64,000 nucleotides of DNA. Source: Labyrinthula sp. Ha. Its lineage: Eukaryota > Sar > Bigyra > Labyrinthulida > Labyrinthulaceae. The stretch is from NCBI GenBank assembly GCA_015227615.1, contig JAALGZ010000044.1:1-64000 (forward strand), written 5' to 3'. The position numbers were made by a program, and so were the translations under genes. The notes under the pieces were generated by a model that did no database searches, was not told where the DNA came from, and was given only the letters and a program-made list of their open reading frames with translations. This document shows, piece after piece, positions 23,492 through 36,328 of the stretch (its first letter is position 1; the number at the start of each line of letters is the position of its first letter).

Positions 23492-25810
23492 TCTCGTGTA
23501 TTGAGTTTATAACCGTTTAAGAAGTAGTACAACTATTCTTACAAACGGATAAAATTGGAAAGAAAAAGATACAGTTAAAATGTAACTCCGAGATTGGTAT
23601 TATAATCTGGAGTGCAATGATAAAATATCGTAAAATGAAGATTTTAGTAAAAGTTACACTTCAACTATTGCAAAATTATCATGACCAGATGGGATATGTA
23701 CAAAGGTAGAATGTGGTGTTATTCGGTACTGGAATTACGTTTGATTAACATAACATGTTTTTGTTTTCTTTTGGAATATTATCTATCACCAGAAACATTG
23801 TGAAATTTATGTTTGATAATAGTCAAAGAATTACTTCTTCATCTATATAATGTAACTTGATAGGTTTCATGAAGATTTTCTCTTTTCCACAGAATGGTGC
23901 AAGCAAAATCACTGTTGCATTGTTCGAAGAATATAATCTAAAGACCATGTAAACAATCTGCGTGTTATGTAAAGTACAAGATAGTGTAAGATTTGCAACG
24001 GACTCTGCGACTAAGATATAGTAAAACTTCTACATAAAGATTTGAATTTTCTGTTCTCATAGTTCTTAATCAACAATTAGAAAAATCCTTTGAACCTAGT
24101 GACATGAACTTTAATTATGTCACCTTTCAAATTGAACTAAACGAAAGATGAAAACAATGTGAAAAGCAGACATTTAATAGTTAAGACCTGTTAAGAGACC
24201 AAACGAGCAGGAAAAAAGTCTACCAAAACTGTGGTGATGTTCCTAGAGAATAGTTATTTAATCCAGTTGAACATTAGTAAAGACTGATTTTGAATATGTT
24301 CTAGGAGTCTCCTTTAAGCCTCACTTTGTTAAAAAAGTGCAACGAGCTGTAGGTCTTATTGCTCATGCCATGGCACAATCTTGTCCTAACACTTCTTAGA
24401 TATTATTGTTAACGTTAATAAATTCCAAGAGAACTTTCTTAACATGTTTTGTTATATATAACTGCTTATTGTGAGTAACGTTATATCTTATTTAATATCA
24501 TATTTAATTTGCACCTAATACGAAATAAGATTTTCCGGTTACGACCAAATTCATAAATCGATTACAACTGGCTTTTTATATACCAAATAAGGGTTCTCAA
24601 TAATGACGACAATGAATACTATATCTATTACAACAACAAGTTAAACATTACTTTGTTTTACTTTGGATGGTCCAATACAATAACTATAGATGGCTTTTTG
24701 CTCTTCTGCTGCAATGGTTTAGATTGCAACTTCAGCTTCTTGAGGTAATAGACTGACATCAGGGTCGCACGAAAGAAACATTTTGTGGAGACCTAGGAAA
24801 ACATTAATAAAATTTTGTATAACTCATAGCTAAAGGAATTCCTACCAATTATCTCTTTACATTAGCCATAGGAACACTTTGGTTGCCCAGATATTCATGC
24901 TAGGTGCGAAATAGGCTAGAAAGGGTTCCTAAGCCACGCTACAGCAAACTTACCTAGTCTAGTTGCCTTCTTCAAGGATATAATAAATAAAACACTTTAC
25001 ATTACTTGTATGTTAAGTTACAGTTATTCTAGCTGCCAGCAAGAGCTTCAGTGTTAGATCCATCATTATAAAGAGTTTTATGTTAAATATTTATGATAAG
25101 GATTTTTGTTTCTAATTCATGACAAAAAAACTATATTAAAATTAAAGAAGATACATTGACTGAAGACAAATGCACAGTTCACTATTGGACTAGTGTGTTG
25201 CATGGTTATGTTCCACAGGTTTAAATATCCTTACTTGTTTCAACTACTTGCTTGAGGTGCAATAGAAGCTTTATTCCATTGAAATTCGTTTTCCTGTAAA
25301 AGACTTTTGTTCTTGAAGGGAGTTCTTCATGTTATAACTAACACGATACCCTATGATCTCTCTGCCACCAGTGCAATAATTGGGAGTCACTAGGTAGGTT
25401 TGAAGTTCCTACAGACTCTTGTGCTATTGGTCCAAATATGTAATTGATCACATACTTGCTTTTTGAAAATTAGAGTAGATATTTGAATAACCTGGCAACG
25501 CTCTAGTGTAGGATTAATAGGGATCCTATATCCAATAACCTAGTTACTCAATAGATTCAAGCTTCTTCGTTTTCCAATGAAACTTCATATACAAAAATAT
25601 CAACTAAACATAATACCTCAAACTGTTTATAATTTTTTTATTTTGATACCTGAAAACCTATATATTCTCTATAAAGGTTCCTTTAGTCTACTATTGAACT
25701 AACGCGTGGTCTGCATTACAAGTTTTATGAGAGTGTTCTAGTAATTGAAACCTTTATATATAAAATATATTATGAAATATGTATCGATATTGGTAATATA
25801 AATATGTATA
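23492..25810. other. Intergenic, nothing recognised
   Basis: About 2.3 kb of AT-rich sequence upstream of the ten-exon receptor gene. I see no gene, clear repeat or RNA gene in it. Confidence 0.5.
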
Positions 25811-26340
25811 TGTTACAACCTTTTTAAAATCAAAAGGGTTTCTCAACTTGCCCATATAGTCCCAAGAGCAGATTCAGGATAACGTCTAAAGGTAAAAAAA
25901 TCGGAAAAAATTTAATTTTAGAGCTTTTCACCTACTTATAAGTATAATCTTCTTAACCAAGTGTCGAATCGTTTCATATACTGACTTTTCCGCTCCTCGG
26001 TTGCAAACGTCGAAGTAACAATATTTGTTTCGCTCTTGATTTCATTGCTTTAACATTACTTGAAAGAACTACATCCCTCAGCTTTGATTTAAAGATAGTT
26101 TACTCGAATAAAATTTTGAAACATAAATTAGCCCCTTGCACTTTATAAACTCTTTTGTTTTCCAGTTACCATATGAAATAAAGTGTTTTTTTCCTTAAAG
26201 CAAACACCATGCCACGTCATCTACCGAATACTTTATAAAGTAGAATTTCCCAAAATATCTAAGAGTAAAGAAAAAACGGTTGTAAACGAAAAGAAAACGT
26301 ATTCCAGTTCACATCGCATTTGTATTATATATAACATTTC
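25811..26340 (+). repeat. 530-bp dispersed repeat, copy A
   Basis: Aligns by eye with the reverse complement of 35401-35935 over its whole length at roughly 75-80 percent, with small gaps. Best-kept blocks include CTCGGTTGCAAAC, GAAGTAACAATAT, TTTCGCTCTTGAT, AACATAAATTAGC and TTTTCCAGTTA. There is no convincing open frame. It ends about 280 bp upstream of the Roco start codon. Confidence 0.75.
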
Positions 26341-26622
26341 CAAAGAAACAGACCAAAGAAATACTGTTGCTATCATTATAGCTTTTCTTGAATTCGCCAA
26401 TCTTAGGTTTTGCTTGACATTTCTACTTCATTTCACCTCCTCTCGTCTTACTCAAACAAGACCAAGAACAGCAATAACTTCCCCCTGCTCTAAGACATAT
26501 TTCTGGATCTCTTTCAGTTGATTTTATTAAAATAATATGAGAACTTTCTTTTTACATGAATATCCTTTTAAGGATGTGTGGACGAATTATGTTTTTCAAT
26601 GGTTTGTTCGACTTAAATTCTA

Positions 26623-29195
26623 ATGTTTAGGAATCCAGCTGTAGAAAAAAATAAAGGTCAACTTGAAAATTTTAAAAATGAAATTAATGCTTTTCTCTTA
26701 AAGGAAGGTATTTATTTGAAAAGTAACACATTGGAGTATATTTTTCTTGTTTATGAGTATAGATTCCAACAATTACCACTTCATATTTTAGATGAGAAGT
26801 TTGGTTCAATAGTTGAAAAATTCAAGGATATAAAAAGCTTCAGGTTAATATCTTTATTTTGTTCACTTTAGACTATTACAATGCTCAATTAACGACAAAA
26901 ATATGAAATGTATTGCTAAGAGCAAACATTTGCTCACTGTATTTTCAATAAGGTGTAGTCTTTTTTTATTAACTAATTACTTAGTATTTTCTTTTGTCAA
27001 TTTGAAGCCAAAAAATATTTATATAAATTTATTGGAAGACTCAAAAATTTAAAAGGTATTTTTTTTCTAGTATTAATTTTAGGTTTGAGTATTCAAAACA
27101 GTTTAGCTGGTGGACCAGCCGTATTGAAGTTACTTCAATCTGTGGCCAAAGCCAGAGATATCCAAGATATATTGTACATCTAATTTGCTTTCTAGTTATT
27201 CAGCATTGATGAGAAGGATGTATTTCTCCATAGGAAAGAAACACTTAAAATGACTTTTAAAATTGTTCCTAATTGGCCAAAGTTAAGAAAATTTATGTAG
27301 AATCTATATTTTTATATTAATGAATAGTTTGCGCCCAGGAATAGCTGTTCTTCAAAAAAACGAACTTCTTCAACTTTACAAACTTATTGAAACTAAAAAA
27401 TACTTATTATTCTTTGACATCTGTAGCGTCTCAGAAATAAGAACGAAACCAATGAAAACACGTCTGAAGCATTTCCTACGAACTGTTCTCTATCAACGAT
27501 ATACACTTGGTCTTTTTTTTAATGAAACTCAAATCTTTCTACTCGGTAAATACTTGTTGTAAGTAAGTCGTAGGTGATGGTCGAGTTGGTAAAACGTCAA
27601 CAAAAAGAACTTTATTTAATAGATCCTTTCTAGCAGATAATTCTTCTACTCTAGTTCTCGATGACACTGATATTTTTGCGATAAATCCCACACATTATAA
27701 TTGGACTTTCCTTACAAAATATGAATTAAGTGTGCAAAGAGTGAAAAACAATATACCTTATGATTCTTCAAGCCCTTGGGATTATAATAAGAAATTGGGG
27801 CCATCACTCGATCTTTCCTTTGTGGATGAGTTAATTGAAAGAACTGTTGCTGATGAATCCTACGTTGAGACGATGATTACAGGTAAACCTGGTTATAATA
27901 CCCACGAAACATATTTCAGAGTTTATGATTTTGGTGGGCAAGAAGTTTTTTCAGCTATACACCCAGTTTTCATGAACACAGGAGCTCTTTATATCATGGT
28001 GTTCAAACTCTCAGCGATGAAAAATATAGATTTGGAGAGAATGCGATTTTGGTGTGAGAGTGTATTAAGAATAGTTCCTGATGCGTCAATTCTGTTTGTA
28101 GGTACATTTTTGCACAGATATATGAAAAAACATAATGATGAGGATTTAAGGCTCGCAAATGAATTAGTGGAAACTGTTATTCAAAAACTTTCTAGTGTAC
28201 CAGTAGTTGTAAAGAATCAGGGTCTACTTTTCTTTCCGCTTGAAAACGGCATGGGAAAACAATCAAAACATATTTCCTATATTAGAAAGGCTATAACTGG
28301 ATTTGTGTCTGGTGAAACAAAGGGGAATGTGAAGTCAAGACCATTTCTTTCTTGCGCTTTTGTTTTATTCTTTGATTACTGTCGAGAACAATCAAATTAT
28401 ATGTCTCTCAAAGAGTTCAAAAAACAAACGCTTGATTGTAAATTCAAACCTGATTTTACGGAAAAATATCTCAAAATATTTTCTTCAACAGGATTAATTC
28501 TCCATTTCCCACATTTAAATTTGCAAGATGATCAAAATTTCATATTTTTTTCTGCTTCTTGGCTAGCACAGGCTTTGGGAAGTTTTATTAGAGATCCAAC
28601 TTTGCATGAACTGGCGTTTAGAGTAACTAAGAAAAAGTTCCCATTTTATAGAATTTATGTGGATACAGGAAAAATTCATAGGGACCTCTATAATGTTCTG
28701 CTCAAAAATTATTCTCAAAGGGAAAGAAATTTTGTACTAAGGTTGGCACTTGAAACATTGATTTTAATTAAATTTGATATTGACCCTAGCAAAGAAGTTT
28801 ATGTAGTCCCAGGACTGCTTCCAAAAGTCAACTCTCAAAATATTAATTTTGTTTGGAGACCTATCGAAGAGCTGATTTTTACTCTTCATTTTAATCTACC
28901 CATGAGATTAGGCTATTTTGAAAAAGTTATTATCATATTCCTAAAAAATAATGTTTCAGCACAACTGCTAGACCATGTACTATTTTTTGCAGGTTTTGCA
29001 AGGGCTTCTGTTGACATTGAAACACAAGTTGATTTATACATTTGTTCAGATAGAGATATAGGATTCTGGATTCATGGGCAATATCAAAGAGAATGGTTTA
29101 ATCAGGTCCTACTTCACCTTGTAGAAGAGGTTACCGAAGCATTGCACGAAGAAGTTAGTTTGGTTATTTCTAATGAGGAAGGTGTGGCAAGTTAG
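26623..29195 (+). CDS. Roco-family GTPase (LRR-like, Roc and COR domains)
   Basis: Seven exons joined by six introns (26844-26871, 26953-26984, 27056-27082, 27174-27203, 27297-27327, 27546-27573; 27-32 nt) give 2,397 nt, exactly 798 codons plus TAG. Residues 1-255 are leucine-rich and repeat-like (KNLKGLSIQNSLAGG). The Roc GTPase has a clean P-loop, GDGRVGKTS, at about 259-267, and the switch II motif DFGGQE near 376. The gap between them is about 110 residues, against roughly 55 in LRRK2, so an insert is likely. The usual G4 (N/T)KxD motif is not seen. A COR-like region, about 480-760, ends the protein. There is no kinase domain. It is probably a dimeric signalling switch in the cytoplasm. 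Confidence 0.88.
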
Positions 29196-29299
29196 TGGAC
29201 TTTAGCATCAGCTTATGATCTCTTGGACACTTTTTCTTAATTTACTTGGAGCTAGGCCTCTATTTATTGAACTCGCCTTTGAGTATTAGGTTTTGAACA

Positions 29300-31000
29300 C
29301 TGTTAAACATGGTACTTAGATTTGCTTCAGTGCTTCAGGTCACTGTATCTTCAATGATGTAAGAATGTTTTTTGCTCTACCTTATACCATCTGATGCTGG
29401 AACTGACTCGTGAAAAGAATAGGGAAGAGCTCAAAATTTTGAGCTGCTAAATAATAATAAGTATTTAATATTGACAATAATAGAAGCCTAGATAACCAGG
29501 TGCTAGTACCTATTTTAAGATGTATAGCAAGAATACTTTCCAGGTGGTTTTGCAAGAGAGAATTGCTGCAATTAAGCGAAATCTACCGACCAACCATAAT
29601 TTCAACATAAGTTGGAACCTTCAAGTTTTCTATGCTAATGTCTTTTAAGGAATTTATTCCTTGAAAAATAAGTATATTTCGTTGAGCAACATTACACAAA
29701 AACTGGATTGACTGATTTCAAACTCCAATGTATTGGTTCATCACATAAGCCAGTTACCCTGGCTTTGTTGCGATTGAATCTCATCAACAAATGATTTACC
29801 TAAGCCGCTACCGTTTCTTTTGTTGGTTTGCCAAATTTGAATTTAAGCTGAAATATTTGAGGTTAAGATCATTTCCACATCGTGTGTCGAATACATTTCA
29901 ATGGAATATGAAAAATTTTGAAGGATTTTTCTGCTCGGAATGAACTTTCAAATAGTCAAATACTCAAAAGTGTGGCGAACATACTAACTAAAACGTCAGC
30001 CGTCTATACTGAAGTTAATCAGGCACTTGGGATGTTTATCGAAAGCCTAGTACTCGTATGAGGCACATGCAACAACTGAAATCGAGTTCCCAGAACTTAA
30101 AAAATGTCTAGATATACGGATTTATGCTTTCCCAACGCAATTTACTCGTATCAAGTCTCATCTTATTCTATTCCTTCATCTTGCTGGTAGTTATGCTCTT
30201 TTTATGGTCGGTCTATCTTAAATAATGTCGAAAGATTGATTATGCTTTAATTTTCAAAAACATATATCCTATATTAACATTATAGTATTTTCTACTGTTA
30301 TGATAAATGATAACCGAGAAATTTGCATAAAGAAAAATCACTTGGAAGCAATCATTATGTACGAGAGCATGGAAAATGGTGTGGAAATAGACCCGTTTGA
30401 GGTTCAACATAAGTAGTATTATAACAAAAATACAGAATATATGTACTTTTCATATATGGCCGAAAGTTTGGATACTTTCTGAGTGAAACCAGCATTAGAG
30501 CAGATGATAACTTTTGCAGGATAGGTTCACCATAGCTTAGCCTAAGAGAGAAATGCTCTAGCCCCATTGCATTCGCCAAATGCGACGAAATTGTAGCCAA
30601 TATGTCCACGAAATCCTTGGGAATTCATTTACTTTGTAGGACTGGAAAGTTAGTGTGAAGTATAAACTGCTGCCCAATTGACTATCTTTTTTTATTAGAA
30701 AGCGGAAATCTCATTGAAACGCAATCTTTTCGAAATATTTCTTGATGACGATTTGCACATCAACATGAGGCATAGCTTAAAACCCTTTAAGTTTGTGGTT
30801 AAAGATGAGCCAATAGTATCTGAATAATCGGTTCAGGAAATCCTTAGAAGAATTTTCACCTGAGATGTTTTCTCAATGTCTTGTTATATCCAACAGGTGA
30901 GGGAATAGCCATTGCTGTCATTCAACGTGTGAATTTGTACTTCCTATTGATGAAGATAGTATTCTAAGTTCTATCTTTTTAAATTCTAGATCCCATAAAA
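29300..31000 (-). pseudogene. Decayed leucine-rich repeat protein
   Basis: Minus-strand stretches with an LRR look recur in several frames: NDLNLKYFSLNSNLANQ near 29900-29850, INSLKDISIENLKVP near 29665-29620, GLEHFSLRLSYGEPILQKL near 30560-30500 and TTNLKGFKLCLMLMC near 30800-30750. Stops and frame changes separate them. The neighbouring Roco gene also carries LRR-like repeats but lies on the other strand. A decayed LRR gene explains this best; leucine-rich chance frames are the alternative. Confidence 0.35.
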
Positions 31001-32841
31001 TAAATTGATTCAATATTAAAATAGTCTCAGAATAGTTTTATGCACGGTGAGAATGCACGGCAAGATTTTTGAATAATTGAATCTTTTAATTCACTTCAAT
31101 CCTAAATTCAACCAGATGTAAATTAAAAATAAATATAAGTTACAATCTTGGATCTCGCTTCCATTCGTATATGTGAAATTATTATATAAGCCTTGAATTT
31201 AGGTTTCTGGATTAACTTTGCAGATATTAAGTGACATAAGCATACAAGTTAATATCCTTTATTTTGGAACCCCGCTTTATCATTATGATAATATGTGCAA
31301 GCAGATATGTTTTTAGAAAATTTCCCAGGTCCAAGAAAGCTGAGAATTTAACTTATATATTATAGGGTTGAAGTAACAGTTCTCGGTACAGAAAGACTTT
31401 CACAATATCTTCATCCTTTACCATATGTCGTAGTGCCTACACAGCTGCACTGATAAAGTTACACATGCCATATTACAGAGCATATACTTTCTTGACAAGT
31501 TTACTCATGTAGAAAATTCTCAACTGAGCTATCCAGAACATGATGGTGATGTTTAAGGTCTAAAATTAGTGCTTTTAGTTCCAAATTTTATTTAATTTTA
31601 GTTGTAATTAAATTGTGATCAGAAAGATATCCAAGATGCGTCTGGGTGAAGGCTTCTGTTACCTGTTATCTTTTTTGGTTTACAAGCCGCGTGAGGATGA
31701 TATCTATAATATATATATATATTTGTCAATATCATATAATGATACAAGAGCCTAAGAATGATGTAAAAACTTTGTGTTTTCATTCATTGCGAAAAGTAAA
31801 TAGTTCAAAGAATCTGCAAATATTTTTATCGTACTTTATTCGAAAGTGTATAGTAATAGGCACCAATGTTATCAATGAAACTAAGAGTTTCGAAAACCAA
31901 AGGTATCAATTTCAAGGAAAGTGGAAACTGTGTTATGCATGACACCTAATACAATGAAGTTACTATTATGAAACATCTAGTAGATATGATTTTGAAAGGG
32001 TCAAGGGCTAACTACAGTTACATGTAGCGCCCTTTTTCTAGATTTCAAATAGTGGAGAATTAGCTTAAAATGCCTTAAGGTTCTATTTCAAATAGTGTAC
32101 TTCATCTTATGTGACATTTTTCTCTCTTTATAGTTTGTTCAAAAACTTTTCTCAATCCCATTTAAGCACAATGCAATCTGTCCACATCTCTGGTGATGCT
32201 CTAAATTATTTTACCTAATCTGCATATAGTACGAGTTCATCACAGTTTAGCCCTAACTCCTGGTCATCGATAAGATTAGATTTTACTATAATTCTCTTAT
32301 TAATTTTGTCTATACATTTATGTAGTAACTAGGAATTAGATTTTATTGAAATTACTAGTAATTCATTGGTATTTGCTTTGATTCAGATTATCAGTAAAAG
32401 AGTTGGGATCTTAACTTTTATCAACTGATTCTAATTTTGTTCTGATTATCAATAATAAATCGGGTCATATAACCTTAGAATGTATAGCCCAAGAAAGATA
32501 TATATTTTTGCACACTACAATAAAATCCACAGAAAAAAACCTCATGACCCGGGAATAATCAGGTAAGAGGATGCAGTAGGACTTTATGCCTCGTATTTTG
32601 GAGATCTCAATATGGTGGCAAAATGAAATGTAGATTCTTCACCGCTTGATTCAAGGCTATGGAGTCCAATTTATTGTTGATAATCAATTGATTATTAATA
32701 ATCAATCAAAATGATTGGGCAATTATTATAAGCATTTAATGACAAAAATACTGGCAATTTCTTTTTGAAAAATTATCAATAAATCATATCGGATCAATAA
32801 CGATAAGTGATTTCGTTGAAAAAGAATTATATCTTCCCAAA
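31001..32841. other. Intergenic, nothing recognised
   Basis: AT-rich sequence with an (AT)n run near 31709-31722. The open frame at 31646-31942 is low in complexity and unlike the neighbouring genes. Confidence 0.45.
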
Positions 32842-35080
32842 CTAATTAGGAAGTTTTCTCAATGGAACCTGCAACCTATGATTCTTATCTGCAGAAAATA
32901 TACCACAAGTTGGAGCATTATCAAATTGAAAGGGATTAAAATTGCTAGTTTCTCCCTTTTTAGGAATTATTATTTCATCTTCACATCCTTTCTCAGCCCA
33001 CGTATTGTCACTATAACCTGTTTCAATTTTACCAATATAAGTTTCAATATCATCAGTCCATCTTTTGGACTCGCCCTCTTCTATTTTAGTACTCCAAATT
33101 TCATCTTTCGTACTGATCAACTTGTATGTATTAATAGTAGACTTAGCTTTAAAACTCTTTCAAATATTTCTATTCGGTGCATGAATTTCTTATTTATCAT
33201 TTATAGAAGCCTATAAAGTGAATTATCGACTTAAATTAGCTTTCCTCCTCGTACCAATTGAAATAATTTTCATCATTATTATTAATATAGGATAAGTATA
33301 AGGAGTTAATGCTTTGATTATTTATATTTCTGTCTTCACTATAGGTTGACAAAACTAGGATTGTGATATTCTAACCTGAGTTATCCCTATGTTCATTCTT
33401 CAATAAGTCTAACAATTCCAAAGAAGAGTCACGGTTTGATAAGTTGATCGAGTACCAGTGTTTGAACTAACTTCGATAGTATGTTCTTGCTACCAGTATT
33501 TTTTTTCTCGAATTAGGTGAGTTTTTTTTCTCCTTAGTTAAGCTACCGGGATTATTTTCATATACTCATTATTCCTTTCTGTGAATATACTGCGATATTC
33601 TAGATTGTTTTTTTTCATTGCTCAATTCACTGTTTTGGGAGTTGTTTTCACCTCTTTTTCAATATACAACCCTTTAAGAAGATATATAATATATTTATTG
33701 TCAACTTCTCTTTAAATGTAATTGTATCTGGCTCATAAATATCAAAATTCTTTAAGTCCTTCTTGGAGTTAATCTTAACTTCTTTTGCTTCTCTATACTT
33801 CTTGGTGGAACTCGGTTTTGGGGTTGGAATGTTGTTTGACGTATTTTTATTATGAGGAACATGGTTGAAACCAGGTTGAGTCCTAGAAGAATTTTTCTCT
33901 TAGAAGACGATCGAAGAAATCTTTTCCAACTAAATTGATCAATTTATTGGGATATTTGGTATAACTAAATCATCATTATTTCCATCTGTTAAGATTCTTG
34001 CCTTCTTGAAGATTGTTTACATATCTTCTGTCAAAGAAAACGGCGAGTTGTTTTATGATAAGGTATCGAATATACTTCCCGTTTTCTTTAAGCAACATTA
34101 CACCCCTTCGAGTTTATCTTTTCTTTTCAGCGGATATTTCTGTATTTTTGCTGAGGGATTTTAATTAGACCAGTCACATTTACACTACTTCTCTTGAAAT
34201 GTCTTTGCAACTAGTTTCGTATTTTCGTTACATTTCTTGGAGTTACGTAACAGCATTTATGGGTTCATTGCTATCTAATTCAAGTCTCTTCAATTGCTCC
34301 AGCACATTATAACAAGAACATTCAAATACATCCATTTGAGGTGGAACATATATACGCTCCAACAATACTTCACAAGAAAGAAAAAGTCTCAAAGATTTAG
34401 AAATATTTGGTGAATAAATGGATTTTCATGTTGTTCCTATGGCTAGAGGTTTCTTTGAATTTCAGACCGTATAAAAGAGATATTCCTTAGGTCCATGATT
34501 TGATTAATCGGAAATATTTTTCAATGCCCAAGGTATTTGATTGACTTAATAAATAATATACCATAATACATTCAATTATTCTTTTCTCTTTTTAATAGGC
34601 TCTAAGTTTCTCTTTTTTTTTAGGCTTATTCTTCAAATTCGTCTATAAGTATCATATTTAAATCAAACTTGTGTATTTCGTGGTCATCTTCATTTATAAT
34701 GGATTCAGAAACAGGTGTCTGCTCATTCTATTGGGGTAAAATGGAAGTATGATCCCAAAGCTTCTACCCATAAATTGTAGTCGCAGTTAATCTTTGTTTC
34801 ATCTGCTCATAAGTTTTTTTGAATCAGATATGAGTCTCCGTACTTTTCCAGTATTTTTTGACATAACCTTATCAAATAGTAAATTCCATGTGCGTAAAAA
34901 ATTTTTTCAGTCTCCAATTCAAATAGTGGAGCTTCAATTTCAATTCTTATAACAAATTGATATCTATATGACAATCTTTACCTGCCTATGATTAATATTG
35001 CCAACTCAATGTTCAAACCATACAGAGCTTTCTCCAGAAATAAAAAAAAACTAAGGAGGTGATGTCCAAAATAGTCTTAA
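32842..35080 (-). pseudogene. Decayed protein-coding region, unknown family
   Basis: About 2.2 kb on the minus strand reads as a chain of protein-like blocks. Examples in transcription order are ELETEKIFYAHGIYYLIRL near 34920-34870, YNLWVEALGSYFHF near 34780-34740, NEDDHEIHKFDLNM near 34690-34650, ERIYVPPQMDVFECSCYNVL near 34360-34300, a polar Lys/Asn/Pro-rich block near 33890-33700, and KDEIWSTKIEEGESKRW near 33110-33060. Several stops and frame changes interrupt it. Some breaks could be unrecognised short introns, but not all fit. I recognise no family. Whether it was a host gene or part of an element is open. Confidence 0.4.
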
Positions 35081-35237
35081 AGCAAATTAAATTTTCACAA
35101 TCAGTATCACAGCTGTCTTTATTAACTCTGAATGTATGATAATCTTGCGAGACTATTTTAGTAAATATAAGAACTAAGTTTCATTAGTTTTAAAGCACTA
35201 AGAATTCAAAGAAAGTACAATAACGTATTGTTTTCAC

Positions 35238-35280
35238 TTAATATATATATAAATATAAATAAATAAATAAATATATATAA
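35238..35280. repeat. AT microsatellite
   Basis: A run of TA and AAAT units (ATATATATATAA followed by AATAAATAAATAAATA). Confidence 0.8.
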
Positions 35281-35400
35281 GGTCCTGGTAAATGTAACTA
35301 ACAGCAATATAAGAGTTTGTACGAGTCCACAAATCATACACTTGATCATACATCAATGTATTAAGAGCAAATTTCTCATAAATTCATTAAATTAAACAAG

Positions 35401-35935
35401 AAATATGTCATAGACATAATGCGACGCAAAGTTGGTTATATTTTATTCTGGTTTAAAATTGTTTTTCTTTGCTCTTGGATATTTGGGGAATTCAAATTCA
35501 TATAGAATGCAGTAGATGACCTGTCATAGTGTTTGCCTTAAGCAAACAAAAAAACTTCATTTCAAACGATAACTGGAAAATTAAAGAGCTGATATAGCGC
35601 AAGGAGCTAATTTATGTTTCTAAATTTTTTTCGAATAAACTTTCTTAAAATTAAAGCTGGGTGATGCAGCTCTGTTAATTCATCTTACAAGCAATGACAT
35701 CAAGAGCGAAACGCATATTGTTACTTCGATGTTTGCAACCGAGGTGCGGAAAAGCCATTATATGAAATGATTCGACACTCTACTATAAATACAAATTATA
35801 TTCATAAGTACGTGAAGAATTCCCAAAACATATATCTTATCAATTATTTATCTTAAGGCATCAACTTGAATTTCTTAATGGGGAAAAATAAGCAGGTTGA
35901 AAAACTCATTTAATTCTAAAAAGTTGTTACAAACC
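35401..35935 (-). repeat. 530-bp dispersed repeat, copy B
   Basis: An inverted, diverged copy of 25811-26340. The shared blocks listed there occur here as reverse complements. It lies just upstream of the LINE coding region. Confidence 0.75.
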
Positions 35936-36328
35936 TTAATTTATATTATCCTGATGAATAGACATCTAAACAACTATTTAAGAAAACTAGATTTTAGTTT
36001 CCCTAACTGCTGTCTCTAAACTTGAAATATAAATATTTAATAACTTCAGCAAAAACCTTAACAAGCAATCATTGATAGATTATATATGTTTCCATCTATC
36101 AAGATAGACCAATTGCGAACAGTTCCAGTTATATTCAAGTATTTTCTTTGTTTCTGAAACTTTTATAGAAACTAGAAAAGATTTTTAATTAATGTGATAA
36201 AATTCGAATGAACTAAGCAACAGAAACTACTAGAATTGAAGCTTTCATACATCAATATACCAGTGGACTTTCTACCGAGATCAATAGACTATGGATATCG
36301 TCTAAATTTTGGGAATCTGAAACAAAAG

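Noticed and set aside
32878-33216. Plus-strand open frame opposite the minus-strand relic
   Set aside because: It is rich in Ser, Ile and Phe as expected of an antisense shadow; the minus-strand reading is the protein-like one.
33500-35000. TGA read as tryptophan in the 32.8-35.1 kb region
   Set aside because: TGA clearly ends the methyltransferase, the cytidylyltransferase and the transporter, and the broken region also has TAA and TAG stops.
34990-35040. The EKALYGL block as a second copia reverse transcriptase
   Set aside because: The residues after it do not follow the copia pattern and no other copia motif lies nearby.
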